Of a DNA stretch of 34,833 nt, positions 26,424 through 34,833 are shown one piece after another. The stretch is from Colwellia sp. E2M01. Lineage in GTDB: Bacteria; Pseudomonadota; Gammaproteobacteria; Enterobacterales; Alteromonadaceae. The notes under the pieces are model-generated. The model saw nothing but the letters and a program-made list of their open reading frames with translations. It did no database searches and was not told the DNA's origin. Made by a program: the position numbers and the translations under genes. The stretch spans positions 56,061 to 90,893 of the forward strand of contig NZ_JAHKPR010000025.1 of assembly GCF_018860585.1 (NCBI RefSeq). Reading direction: 5' to 3'. Position 1 is the first letter of the stretch; the number at the start of each line of letters is the position of its first letter.

Positions 26424-26849
26424 TTATTTAGCGACAGGTAAACCTGCACTTGTCCAGCTATTCATTCCGCCTTTAAGTACACTAACGCGGGTATAACCAG
26501 CTTTATGCAAATCATTTGCTGTTTGTCCCGCAGACAGACCTGAAACACATACTACTATGATGGGCTTGTCTTTGTATTTTTCAAGACTAGAAAAATCCTT
26601 TTTAGTGATTTTCTCACCCGTAAAGTTAATTGCATCAAGGATATGTCCAGCTTTAAACTCTTTATCTTTACGGATATCAAGCGTAACACCTTCCTCTCTA
26701 TTCACCAAAAAAGTCAGATCTTGCGTACTGATTTGTTTAATTGGTGACATTTTCATTTTAATTGTTGTGACGATAATCATTACCACTAAGGCAACCCAAA
26801 CCGCACTTAACATGCCATTGTTACTTGCAAAAGCAATTAATTGTTCCAT
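26424..26849 (-). CDS. yibN: Rhodanese-like domain membrane protein YibN
   Basis: One N-terminal membrane helix (about 8-27) anchors a single rhodanese domain. The active-site loop is CVSGLSAG, with Cys as the sulfur acceptor; thiosulfate or persulfide transfer is the family chemistry, but the substrate is unknown. I chose the ATG at 26849 (MEQLIAFASNN). An in-frame ATG 36 bp upstream lies next to a TATAAT-like sequence on the minus strand, so it would probably not be in the mRNA. First gene of the yibN-grxC-secB-gpsA unit, as in E. coli, and divergent from gpmI. Confidence 0.92.
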   Translation of the reverse strand: MEQLIAFASNNGMLSAVWVALVVMIIVTTIKMKMSPIKQISTQDLTFLVNREEGVTLDIRKDKEFKAGHILDAINFTGEKITKKDFSSLEKYKDKPIIVVCVSGLSAGQTANDLHKAGYTRVSVLKGGMNSWTSAGLPVAK

Positions 26850-27048
26850 AAATAAAGACCATTTTGTGAAATTGAGAATCGGCATATTATACGCAAACCA
26901 CTTATAATTGCGAGCACATACCGCTTACTATAAACGACTAATTTCAGTACGAGAATATCTAACAAAATTCCTTAGTGAATAACACCCTCTGACCGTGTAC
27001 AATATGACTTATAGAAAACAATACACATTAAATTAAACGGGAATAAAT

Positions 27049-28611
27049 ATGGCTAATAAAAAATCAACAGTACTGATGATTCTAGATGGTTGGGGATACA
27101 GTGAAGAAACTAGCTCGAATGCTATTCATCAAGCAAATACTCCTGTATTAGACGATTTAAAGGCTAATTACCCAAATATGTTAATCGATACCTCAGGCAT
27201 GGCTGTAGGTCTACCTGATGGACAAATGGGTAACTCTGAAGTTGGTCATGTTAATTTGGGCGCGGGTCGTGTGGTTTACCAAGAGTTTACTCGCATTACT
27301 AAATCAATCCTTGATGGTGACTTTTTTGAAAACCCAACCTTAACAAAAGCGGTTGATGGTGCTGTTGAAAAAGACAATGCTGTACATATTTTTGGTCTAC
27401 TTTCTCCAGGTGGTGTACACAGCCACGAAGACCATATTTTTGCGATGATGGAACTCGCGAAAAAACGCGGTGCTAAAAAAGTTTACTTACACGCCTTTTT
27501 AGATGGTCGTGATACACCACCACGTAGTGCTCAAGCGTCTATCGAAAAAGCACAACAAAAATTTAATGAATTATTCAAAGACGAAAATGATGGTGAAGGA
27601 CAAATTGCTTCAGTAATAGGTCGTTACTACGCTATGGATAGAGATCAGCGTTGGGAGCGTGTTGAAGCGGCTTACGATGTAATGGTAAGTGGTGAAGGTT
27701 TACATCAATATAGCAACGCACTAGACGCCTTAAATGCCGCTTACGAGCGTGATGAAAATGATGAATTTGTTGGCGCTAGCACAATAACAACTCCAGCTGG
27801 CGAAACAGTCCAAGTAAATGATGGCGATGCATTAATTTTCATGAACTTCAGAGCTGACAGAGCGCGTCAATTTAGTCGTTGTTTCACAGAGCCTGACTTT
27901 GATGGTTTTGCCAGAAAACGTACTCCAGCAACAAGCAGCTTTGTAATGCTTACTCAATACTCTGCCGATATTGACGCACCAGCTGCCTTTGAGCCAACCG
28001 CGCTGCATAACGTAATGGGTGAATGGTTAGCTAAAAATGACAAAACGCAATTACGTATTTCAGAAACTGAAAAATATGCACACGTAACATTTTTCTTCAG
28101 TGGCGGTAAAGAAGACGAATACCAAGGTGAAGAACGTATTTTAGTACCATCGCCAGATGTAGCAACTTACGATTTACAACCAGAGATGAATTCAACGTTA
28201 CTAACTGATAAATTAGTTGGTGCTATTGAAAGTGGTAAGTACGATTTTATTGTTTGTAACTACCCTAACGGCGACATGGTTGGACATACTGGTAGTCTTG
28301 AAGCCGCAATTAAAGCCTGTGAAGCAGTAGATACTTGTATTGGTCGTGTTGTAACAGCCTTAAAAGCCACAGGCGGTGAATGTTTAATCACAGCCGATCA
28401 CGGTAATGCTGAGCAAATGCTAGACCCAGTTTCAGGTCAAGCACATACCGCCCATACTTGTGAGCCAGTACCACTTATTTATGTAGGTCGTAACGCAACA
28501 CCTGCAGCCTCAGGTACGTTAAGTGATATTTCACCAACGGTATTACACTTGATGGGTATGGAACAACCGACAGAAATGACAGGCTCTATATTAATGCAAT
28601 TAAATAAGTAA
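27049..28611 (+). CDS. gpmI: 2,3-bisphosphoglycerate-independent phosphoglycerate mutase
   Basis: Glycolytic enzyme interconverting 3- and 2-phosphoglycerate with two Mn2+ ions. The 520 residues are typical of the iPGM family within the alkaline phosphatase superfamily. Asp13 (ILDGWGY) and the phosphoserine nucleophile Ser63 ([10 protein letters not shown]) are present. The transferase-domain insertion has [13 protein letters not shown] and [12 protein letters not shown]. The late metal ligands are in [12 protein letters not shown] and [10 protein letters not shown]. It is the first gene of the gpmI-envC-yibQ string, as in E. coli. Confidence 0.98.
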   Translation: MANKKSTVLMILDGWGYSEETSSNAIHQANTPVLDDLKANYPNMLIDTSGMAVGLPDGQMGNSEVGHVNLGAGRVVYQEFTRITKSILDGDFFENPTLTKAVDGAVEKDNAVHIFGLLSPGGVHSHEDHIFAMMELAKKRGAKKVYLHAFLDGRDTPPRSAQASIEKAQQKFNELFKDENDGEGQIASVIGRYYAMDRDQRWERVEAAYDVMVSGEGLHQYSNALDALNAAYERDENDEFVGASTITTPAGETVQVNDGDALIFMNFRADRARQFSRCFTEPDFDGFARKRTPATSSFVMLTQYSADIDAPAAFEPTALHNVMGEWLAKNDKTQLRISETEKYAHVTFFFSGGKEDEYQGEERILVPSPDVATYDLQPEMNSTLLTDKLVGAIESGKYDFIVCNYPNGDMVGHTGSLEAAIKACEAVDTCIGRVVTALKATGGECLITADHGNAEQMLDPVSGQAHTAHTCEPVPLIYVGRNATPAASGTLSDISPTVLHLMGMEQPTEMTGSILMQLNK

Positions 28612-28644
28612 ACTAAATAGTCGATAAACTAAGTGATATTAAAT

Positions 28645-28680
28645 CAATAAGCTAAGTGCTATATTGCTTGTTGGTTTTTT
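28645..28680 (+). terminator. Probable terminator after gpmI
   Basis: CAATAAGC (28645-28652) pairs with GCTTGTTG (28666-28673), eight pairs with one G-U, and is followed by TTTTTT. It would partly separate gpmI from envC. Confidence 0.55.
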
Positions 28681-28718
28681 ATCATTTATATCGTTATTTT
28701 TAGTATTACATAGCAAAT

Positions 28719-29903
28719 ATGAGATTGTTTCCCCATTCAGATTTACCTCAAAAATATCCATTGCAACTTGTTATCACAAGCTTGTTACTTTTAAGCTTGC
28801 TCTTTGTTTTACCACTACAAGCAAAAAATGCTGCTAATGAAAGTGCACAACAAGAAAACCGTGAAAAGCTCAGTAGCATTCAAAAAGCGATAGCTAAGCA
28901 AGAATCAAATATTTTTGATACTAATAAACAACGTAGTCATTTAGAACAACAACTTAAACAAGATGATTTAGCTATAGCCAAAGTTGCTAAAGCGATTAAT
29001 CAAATAGAGCTCGACTTAGACAATACCCAAGAAAAAATTACCGAGCTAGCCAAAGAAAAAAAACAGCTAACAATAGCCAAACAAAAACAAGAAACGCTAT
29101 TAGCACAACAATTAAGATCTGCCTATACAACCGGTCAACACGACTACCTCAAGCTTTTGTTGAATCAAGATCAGAGTGAAAAAATTCAGCGTACCATCAG
29201 TTATTATCAGTATTTAAATAAAGCTAGAATCAAAGAAATTGATAGCTTTCAAATAACGATAAGCCAATTATTGAAAGTAAGCACTGAGCACCAAAGCCAA
29301 ATAGCACATTTAAACAGTCTAAAATCTGAACAATTACAAAAAGATACTCAATTCAAAACCAGTAAAAACCAACGAAAAGCCACTTTAAAGCAATTAAGTA
29401 AACAGTTACTTTCAAGCCAACAGCAACTAGATAAACTCAAAGCAGAAGAAAATAACTTAAACCAAGCTTTAAATAAATTAGCGGCTATTATACAAGCCGA
29501 AATTGACTTAACCGGTTTAAGTAAATTAAAACGCAAACTATCTTGGCCTGTTAAAGGTAAAATTTTGCATAGTTTTGGCACCAACAAGCAAGGTTACTTA
29601 AAATGGAAAGGCGTATTAATTAGCGCGCCCTTGAGCCGACAAGTACAAACTATCCATAATGGTACGGTTATCTTCTCAGACTGGTTAAAAGGTTACGGTT
29701 TATTAACGGTTATTGATCACGGTAGCGGTTATATGAGCCTTTATGCTCATAACCAAACCCTATTAAAATCTGTTGGCGATCGCGTAGAAACAGGAGAACC
29801 AATATCTTTAGTCGGGCAAAGTGGTGGTTTAGAGCAATCAGGATTGTATTTTGAAATTCGTCATCGCGGCAAAGTGGTAAACCCTAAGCTTTGGTGTAAA
29901 TAA
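28719..29903 (+). CDS. envC: Murein hydrolase activator EnvC
   Basis: Periplasmic divisome protein recruited by FtsEX that switches on the amidases AmiA and AmiB to split the septum. A signal peptide (about 1-35) is followed by a long coiled coil (about 44-255) and a C-terminal LytM domain (about 275-394). The LytM domain is degenerate, as in E. coli EnvC: LKWKGVLISAP stands where active M23 enzymes have the first metal-binding His/Asp motif. It should therefore activate other hydrolases rather than cut. GYGLLTVIDHGSGYMSLYAHNQ and LYFEIRHRGK match E. coli EnvC closely. A perfect 12-bp inverted repeat overlaps its stop codon. Confidence 0.95.
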   Translation: MRLFPHSDLPQKYPLQLVITSLLLLSLLFVLPLQAKNAANESAQQENREKLSSIQKAIAKQESNIFDTNKQRSHLEQQLKQDDLAIAKVAKAINQIELDLDNTQEKITELAKEKKQLTIAKQKQETLLAQQLRSAYTTGQHDYLKLLLNQDQSEKIQRTISYYQYLNKARIKEIDSFQITISQLLKVSTEHQSQIAHLNSLKSEQLQKDTQFKTSKNQRKATLKQLSKQLLSSQQQLDKLKAEENNLNQALNKLAAIIQAEIDLTGLSKLKRKLSWPVKGKILHSFGTNKQGYLKWKGVLISAPLSRQVQTIHNGTVIFSDWLKGYGLLTVIDHGSGYMSLYAHNQTLLKSVGDRVETGEPISLVGQSGGLEQSGLYFEIRHRGKVVNPKLWCK

Positions 29904-29918
29904 ATTATTTACACCAAA
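29890..29918. repeat. Inverted repeat over the envC stop codon
   Basis: Perfect 12-bp arms TTTGGTGTAAAT (29890-29901) and ATTTACACCAAA (29907-29918) with a 5-nt loop. The left arm includes the last codons of envC and the first base of its stop. No U-run follows. Confidence 0.7.
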
Positions 29919-30060
29919 CGATGAACACGTTATATTTTTTATTCTGAACTTTAACTAGATAACAGCTATATTCTTATTTCCTATTCAGAGTATTTATCTG
30001 CTCAGAGTTAACCATTAAATCTCCTCATCAAAGTAAATAATTAAAGCGAGCAATCCCTCA

Positions 30061-30897
30061 GTGCTAAATACTTCCGCTAAGTGTCTTTTCAACTTATCAA
30101 TACTAAAGAGTTTATTACCTCTTATTCTTATTTTGCTATGTTTTCCAAGTAATGCAGCGACTTACCGAGTTGCTATTGTCATTGATGACATGGGTTATCG
30201 GCACACAGACAAACAAGCATTAAGTTTACCGGGTGATATCACTTATGCGGTTTTACCACACACCACTTACGGAAAAATACTAGCTGAGCAAGCGAATAAA
30301 GAAAATCATGACGTGTTACTTCATATTCCAATGGAGTCTGAAAATAAGAAAGAGTTAGGACCCGGCGCATTAACTAGCGAAATGAATAGGCAAGCAGTTA
30401 GCAACAGCTTAACAGCCTCATTAGCAGAGATCCCTTTTGCAATTGGTATTAATAATCATATGGGGAGTTACTTAACACAACTTTATCAGCCAATGACTTG
30501 GACCATGGATTTTTTGAAAAAACATAACTTACTCTTTTTAGACAGTAAAACCACAGCTAAATCAAAAGCAGAGCAAGCCGCCATTGATGTTGGCGTACCA
30601 GTACAAAGAAGACATATTTTTTTGGATAATCAATTAACAGAAAGCTATTTAAGACAACAGTTTTCACAACTAGTAAGTTTTGCGCAACAGCATGAATCAG
30701 CGATTGCCATTGCTCACCCGCACCCTGAAACTATCGCAATGTTAACTAAACTTATTCCAACATTACAATCTCATAATATAAAACTAGTACCTTTATCTAG
30801 TTTATATCCGCAGACTACAATAGCCCATAAAGCACCTGCGCTATCACATAACAAAGTAACTGATGTTGCCGCCAATAAAGCCCTTGCAGTCAACTAA
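30061..30897 (+). CDS. yibQ: Divergent polysaccharide deacetylase family protein (YibQ-like)
   Basis: Secreted protein of the divergent polysaccharide deacetylase family (PF04748), a NodB-related fold. A signal peptide (about 1-32, ending SNA) precedes the domain. Conserved blocks are VIDDMGYR (40-47), LLHIPMESE, GINNHMGS and AIAHPHPET. The Asp and His residues in these motifs resemble a metal site, but the enzymatic activity of the family is unproven. Start is GTG with only a weak ribosome binding site. The position after envC is conserved with E. coli and suggests a cell-wall role. The last 25 residues, after LYPQ, are low-complexity. Confidence 0.9.
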   Translation: MLNTSAKCLFNLSILKSLLPLILILLCFPSNAATYRVAIVIDDMGYRHTDKQALSLPGDITYAVLPHTTYGKILAEQANKENHDVLLHIPMESENKKELGPGALTSEMNRQAVSNSLTASLAEIPFAIGINNHMGSYLTQLYQPMTWTMDFLKKHNLLFLDSKTTAKSKAEQAAIDVGVPVQRRHIFLDNQLTESYLRQQFSQLVSFAQQHESAIAIAHPHPETIAMLTKLIPTLQSHNIKLVPLSSLYPQTTIAHKAPALSHNKVTDVAANKALAVN

Positions 30898-31024
30898 AAT
30901 CAATGTTTTGCCTATACCAAAAACCAATAAAGCGCAGCTTAATAATTTCCTCTATTAAAGCTGTTTACTATTACTACACGATATAGCTCAACTAGTTAAC
31001 CTCCCCTTTCCCCACAATGGCAAG

Positions 31025-31792
31025 TTAATTAAGTTCGATATTATTTTCACTTAGCATTTCATGTAAATATTTCACGGGTATCGCATAAGTAATGCCACTA
31101 GGTGTACTCATTGCAGATTCTTTTGTCGACTGTACAAAAACTTTGTTAATAATACCCAGCACTTCACCATTTTTTTTATCGTACATAGCACTACCACTAT
31201 TTCCTGGGTAAGCAGTCGCATCAAGTTGATAAACTAAATAAGGATTTTTCATGCGTTTAAGCATTTTAACGGTAATTTTTTCTGCTGACAAAGCAGGAAT
31301 TATGGTTGGCGTATTACTTGAAATAATACCTCGATGCGTTACCGGATATAAACCTAGAACGGCGCCTATGGGGAAACCAGTAAAAGCAATAGCAGTACCA
31401 TCGGGGTACATTTTACTATCACTTAACTTCATAGCGGGTAATGGTTTTCCTGATATTTTCAATATCGCTAAATCATATAAGCTTGATGTAGCAATGATCT
31501 CTGCGTCTCTTACTTTTGCATTTTTACCCGAACCAATAAATACTGCCATTTTTTGCAGTAACTTTTCATCAAGCATCTTCGGTAACACATGATCATTAGT
31601 AACAATATATTGACCATTACCAATAACAAAACCAGTACCGTGCAAAGTGTTTTGTGGGCTATTTGTTGGTGTATGAGTGCCTATACCAACCACAGAAAGT
31701 TTAATATTAGCGACAACATCAACAAAATCAGCTTGAGCAACCGGTATGAAAAATAGTTTGAATAGAACAAGTAAAAGTATAATTTTGTACAT
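31025..31792 (-). CDS. Secreted trypsin-like serine protease (HtrA-like, no PDZ)
   Basis: Periplasmic or secreted S1-type protease of 255 residues. A signal peptide (about 1-21, AQA) is followed directly by a protease domain. The catalytic triad is readable: His68 (VTNDHVL), Asp107 (SLYDLAILKI) and Ser199 (YPGNSGSAMYD). There is no C-terminal PDZ domain, unlike DegP/DegS, so activation and substrate choice must differ. The PGNSGSAM motif favours a trypsin-like peptidase over an inactive relative. It lies convergent to yibQ, and I see no operon partner. The specific substrate is unknown. Confidence 0.87.
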   Translation of the reverse strand: MYKIILLLVLFKLFFIPVAQADFVDVVANIKLSVVGIGTHTPTNSPQNTLHGTGFVIGNGQYIVTNDHVLPKMLDEKLLQKMAVFIGSGKNAKVRDAEIIATSSLYDLAILKISGKPLPAMKLSDSKMYPDGTAIAFTGFPIGAVLGLYPVTHRGIISSNTPTIIPALSAEKITVKMLKRMKNPYLVYQLDATAYPGNSGSAMYDKKNGEVLGIINKVFVQSTKESAMSTPSGITYAIPVKYLHEMLSENNIELN

Positions 31793-32049
31793 TTAGGTAT
31801 ACTCCGTTGAAACAACTAGCTCTAATACTACTTTATATTAGTAACTAAGATAATACTAAGCTCAATTCAAGCAACACATAACATAGCAATTTACCGACAA
31901 TCTCACTTTTAAATATTACGGTCGTTTGAAATGATAAAATATTAGGTAAAAATAAAACCGAAATAAAAGCCTGCATGCTTCATATTAATATTTTTTATAT
32001 TATACTTACATATACTTAGCGATAAAAAAGTTTCATCTCGGGTAATATA

Positions 32050-32868
32050 ATGGATAAACCTATGACTGCAAAAAAAAACAAGATTAAGCAAAACGCCCCC
32101 CCAAATAATGGCGCTAAACTTGCTCCACAAAAGCAAGAAAGTATCGCAGATCATTTCACTCAATTTTTACAGGCCAGAATTGCAGTAAACGACAAACTAA
32201 AAGACGAGGTTTTTCAAATACGCCATAACGTTTACTGTGAAGAGCTAGGTTTTGAAAAAGCCACAAAAGACGAACGAGAAACCGACGAGTTTGATCAACG
32301 TTCTATATTTACTTTAATTCAACATAAAAAATCAAAAGTTTTCACTAGCTGTGTACGCCTGGTTACCTCAAATAATACTGACGAGTTGCTTCCAATAGAG
32401 ACGTTTTGTGCGAGTTCCATTACTAAAAGTGACTACAGCCCCGACAACTTTGACCGTAAGGAGATTGGAGAAATTTCGCGCTTAGCTGTTAAATCAGATT
32501 TTCGTCGCCGTAAAGCAGATAACTTTAAAGGCTGTGCTACAGGGGCTATTAGTGAGCATAATTATTCAGAAACCGAACTACGCTGCTTCCCTTTTATTGC
32601 TATCGGCTTATATATTTCTGCGGCCATTATGTGTACAAAACAAAATATAAAGCATGCCTATGTAATGATGGAACCAAGACTTGCACGCAGTATGAAATTT
32701 GTCGGTATCAATTTCCAACAAATTGGGGCTAGCGTTAATTATCATGGTCTTCGCGCTCCTTACTATATTAAGCCTGCCGACTTTACCAAACAACTTTCGC
32801 CTGAGTTTAAAACGCTTTATAACACAATAGAAAAAGACATTATTGAACAACTTGCAGAGTCTAGTTAA
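32050..32868 (+). CDS. PEP-CTERM/exosortase-associated acyltransferase (LuxI-like fold)
   Basis: Resembles the exosortase-system acyltransferases (TIGR03694), a GNAT-like family distantly related to LuxI acyl-homoserine-lactone synthases and N-acyl amino acid synthases. After a basic, low-complexity N-terminus (1-30), the core has VFQIRHNVYCEELGFE (54-69), the counterpart of the LuxI R...Y/F..LGW region, and EIGEISRLAV (138-147), like LuxI E-x-SR. The C-terminal half (AYVMMEPRLARSMKFVGI) is the acyl-binding part. The expected substrate is acyl-ACP or acyl-CoA; the acceptor is unknown. No exosortase is in the window. The second Met, at 32062, is an alternative start. It is probably cotranscribed with the oxidase gene 88 bp downstream. 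Confidence 0.78.
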   Translation: MDKPMTAKKNKIKQNAPPNNGAKLAPQKQESIADHFTQFLQARIAVNDKLKDEVFQIRHNVYCEELGFEKATKDERETDEFDQRSIFTLIQHKKSKVFTSCVRLVTSNNTDELLPIETFCASSITKSDYSPDNFDRKEIGEISRLAVKSDFRRRKADNFKGCATGAISEHNYSETELRCFPFIAIGLYISAAIMCTKQNIKHAYVMMEPRLARSMKFVGINFQQIGASVNYHGLRAPYYIKPADFTKQLSPEFKTLYNTIEKDIIEQLAESS

Positions 32869-32956
32869 TTTCCTTGTAAGGCATGCCTGCTGCACCAATA
32901 ATTAGTAACGATTTATTTTAAATAAACTAACAGCGATCCACCGCTAAGTCATAATT

Positions 32957-34630
32957 ATGCCGTTAACATTATCATCTCTGCTAAAGAGCGTACTAGCGCC
33001 CAGCTCTGATTTATCCTTTGACACACAGGATCTTGCTCAGCTCAGCAAAGGTACTGAAGGTTTAGAGTACTTAAAAGATAAAAAAAGACAGCTACTTGCT
33101 GTTATTACTTTAACTCAGTCTTTTGAAATAAAAGCATTACTTGAATTAGCAAACAAGTATGCCGATGATCAACAACTGGCTTTTTCAATATACCCCATTA
33201 GTAGTGGGAAAAATTGGGGCTACGGCAGCAGCCAACCCTCTGGAATAAATAACAATATTATTTTGGTAGATTTAAGTCAGTTAAACAAGATAGTTCACTT
33301 TGATAGTGAGCTGGGCTTATTAACCATTGAACCAGGAGTTACCCAGCAACAGCTTAGTGATTTTTTAGAGCACAATCAACATAACTACATGGTACCTGTC
33401 ACGGGCGCAGGTCCTGAATGTTCTATTGTCTCTAATGCTTTAGAGCGAGGATACGGTATCACACCTTATACTGACCACTTTAGTGCGGTAACAAGTATTC
33501 AAGGCTACTGGGCAAATGGAACCTCTTATCAATCAGCTATTAATGAATTAGACCAAAGTACAGAAAAGTTAGTTGATAAAAGCTTTAAATGGGGCCTAGG
33601 GCCTTATTTAGATGGGCTATTTACGCAATCAAACCTTGGTATTGTTAGTCAAATGACGCTTCGCTTAGCTAAATTGAAGCCTGATTTTACAGCTTTTTTT
33701 ATACAATTAAATAATGACGAGTTGTTAGAGCAAGTTGTACCTTTAATTAAAGAAGTATTACAAACTTATGAAGGTATTGTTGGTTCAATTAACTTAATGG
33801 ATCAGCGTCGACTATTAGCTATGTTTGCCGAAAACCCTAATGGTTATGAAGCACATAAGGTGATGAGTACTGAAAATATTGAGCGATTAACACAAAAATC
33901 ACAAACGCCAAGTTGGACAATTGTTGGCAGCATTTACGGCAGTAAAAGAGTCGTACAAGCTGTTAAAAAAGATATTAATGCTATTTTTAAATACATTCCC
34001 TGTAAGCGTATTTACTCAAATAATTACAACATTGTGCTCAGCAATAAACTAATTAACAATTTACCTCATTGGTTAATTAAGCACTCTACCATATTATTCA
34101 AATTGGCTGAGCAGCTTAAAGCATTTAACAAAGGCAAAGAAATAATGCTAGGCAAGCCTAATAAAGTGGCTTTAAAACTGGCTTATTGGCGTAATAAAAA
34201 CAAGAATGATTTTCCTGTAAACTCGTTATCGCCTGCAAAAGATGGCTGTGGATTACTTTGGTATGCGCCTTTAATACCAATGAAAGCAAATAAGATGCGA
34301 GAATTTGTTGATTTTGTTAGATACACCTGCCCTCTATTTAATATTGAACCTTTCATTACTTTTACTAATTTAAGGCACGATTGTGTCGACAGCACTATTC
34401 CAATTGTTTTCGATTTAAGTAACCCACAAGCCGTTATCGATGCACACAATTGCTTAAAAGCATTAGTTGAGGGCGGCCTGAAAAAAGGCTTTGTGCCCTA
34501 TAGGATTAATATAGATCAACAACAATCTCTACTTGATAAAAAAAGTGATTTTTGGCAAACCGTTAATCAATTAAAAAACAGCTTAGACCCTAATAATATT
34601 TTAAGCCAAGGGCGCTATAACCCTAGATAA
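32957..34630 (+). CDS. VAO/PCMH-family FAD-dependent oxidase
   Basis: A 557-residue flavoprotein related to vanillyl-alcohol oxidase and the PchF subunit of p-cresol methylhydroxylase. The FAD-binding PCMH domain (about 46-240) shows SSGKNWGYG (82-90), LLTIEPGVT (121-129), NALERGYGITPYTDHF (160-175) and GLFTQSNLGIVSQM (220-233), all in the order seen in PchF. The C-terminal substrate/cap domain (about 245-557) is more diverged and ends LDPNNILSQGRY, a motif typical of the family. Known members oxidise para-substituted phenols; the substrate here is unknown. I could not decide whether the flavin is covalent. No cytochrome subunit gene follows in the window, so it may use oxygen or another acceptor. 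Confidence 0.82.
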   Translation: MPLTLSSLLKSVLAPSSDLSFDTQDLAQLSKGTEGLEYLKDKKRQLLAVITLTQSFEIKALLELANKYADDQQLAFSIYPISSGKNWGYGSSQPSGINNNIILVDLSQLNKIVHFDSELGLLTIEPGVTQQQLSDFLEHNQHNYMVPVTGAGPECSIVSNALERGYGITPYTDHFSAVTSIQGYWANGTSYQSAINELDQSTEKLVDKSFKWGLGPYLDGLFTQSNLGIVSQMTLRLAKLKPDFTAFFIQLNNDELLEQVVPLIKEVLQTYEGIVGSINLMDQRRLLAMFAENPNGYEAHKVMSTENIERLTQKSQTPSWTIVGSIYGSKRVVQAVKKDINAIFKYIPCKRIYSNNYNIVLSNKLINNLPHWLIKHSTILFKLAEQLKAFNKGKEIMLGKPNKVALKLAYWRNKNKNDFPVNSLSPAKDGCGLLWYAPLIPMKANKMREFVDFVRYTCPLFNIEPFITFTNLRHDCVDSTIPIVFDLSNPQAVIDAHNCLKALVEGGLKKGFVPYRINIDQQQSLLDKKSDFWQTVNQLKNSLDPNNILSQGRYNPR

Positions 34631-34698
34631 AATAATGCAGTAAGCGTTTTTTACAATCTAATACCAAGTTGATTAAGTTCTTTCCCACTCAGCGAAAG

Positions 34699-34833
34699 TT
34701 AAAAGGCTTAGAGGCAAGGCATTGATTGAAGAGAATGGTTATTCAGGAGAATAAGCTCCTGCATTCTCTTAGTAAGCTACATCCATGTAGCGTCCTTGTC
34801 AAAATCAATAACGCAGCATGTAAGCCTTTTAAA
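34699..34833. mobile_element. MITE-like nested palindromic element, cut by window edge
   Basis: A non-coding element with several nested, perfectly matched stems. Outer TTAAAAGGCTTA (34699-34710) pairs with TAAGCCTTTTAA (34821-34832), ATTGATT (34721-34727) with AATCAAT (34803-34809), AAGAGAATG (34729-34737) with CATTCTCTT (34762-34770) and AGGAG (34745-34749) with CTCCT (34756-34760). A separate hairpin GCTACAT/ATGTAGC lies at 34776-34791. It can fold into a long cruciform. The outer palindrome reaches the last bases of the window and may continue. There is no transposase, so it would be non-autonomous. Confidence 0.65.

Noticed and set aside
26850..26885. Upstream in-frame start of yibN
   Set aside because: It lies next to a TATAAT-like box on the same strand and adds 12 residues not expected from the E. 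coli protein.
30915..30970. Terminator between yibQ and the protease
   Set aside because: AGCTTAATA / TATTAAAGCT pairs only with a bulge and no U-run follows; too weak to list.
32050..32868. True LuxI acyl-homoserine-lactone synthase
   Set aside because: It is longer than LuxI, has a basic N-terminal extension and fits the exosortase-associated family better; no luxR-type gene is next to it.

Overview
This AT-rich window carries a chromosomal backbone typical of the gammaproteobacterial order Alteromonadales. Protein content and gene order fit a cold-adapted marine Colwellia or a close relative. That placement is inference from gene order and family resemblance; no database was searched. Two blocks match the Escherichia coli map: rpmE / priA-ftsN-hslV-hslU-...-rraA (cytR and menA missing) and yibN-grxC-secB-gpsA / gpmI-envC-yibQ. 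No rRNA or tRNA gene, integrase, transposase or CRISPR array was seen.

Layout. 1-1127: yjbQ, then a non-coding stretch with a palindromic REP-like element and a 107-bp tandem repeat. 1128-3056 (minus): dnaB and rpmE. 3372-8961 (plus): priA, ftsN, hslV, hslU and a DUF971 gene, with a good heat-shock (sigma32-type) promoter before hslV. 9057-10916 (minus): an HBM-type chemoreceptor inserted before rraA (plus). 11972-15597 (minus): two membrane proteins with degenerate cyclic-di-GMP domains, a TPR/pseudo-GGDEF protein and a pseudo-GGDEF/pseudo-EAL protein. 15698-15876 (plus): a self-contained RNA gene with promoter, GEMM-I cyclic-di-GMP riboswitch aptamer and intrinsic terminator, but no protein gene after it. 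16040-16597 (minus): orn, whose enzyme removes pGpG, the breakdown product of cyclic-di-GMP. 16735-18691 (plus): rsgA and psd. 19005-21429 (plus): a BlaI-type repressor and an M56 metallopeptidase fused to a TonB C-terminal domain. 21518-22585 (plus): pldB. 22667-23563 (minus): fieF. 23860-24324 (plus): trmL. 24421-26849 (minus): yibN-grxC-secB-gpsA. 27049-30897 (plus): gpmI-envC-yibQ. 31025-31792 (minus): a secreted trypsin-like protease. 32050-34630 (plus): a LuxI-like exosortase-associated acyltransferase and a VAO/PCMH-type flavoprotein oxidase. 34699-34833: a MITE-like nested palindrome cut by the window edge.

How they work together. Most genes are housekeeping: replication and restart (DnaB, PriA), division and septal wall hydrolysis (FtsN, EnvC), protein quality control and export (HslVU, SecB), ribosome and RNA work (L31, RsgA, TrmL, Orn, RraA) and phospholipid metabolism (GpsA, Psd, PldB). 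The most unusual part is 11972-16597. An apparently orphan cyclic-di-GMP-sensing RNA lies between orn and a pair of genes for probably non-catalytic GGDEF/EAL proteins. It suggests a local cyclic-di-GMP sensing module whose output is an RNA rather than a downstream protein. The acyltransferase/flavoprotein pair at the right end is a second, weaker candidate for uncharacterised chemistry.
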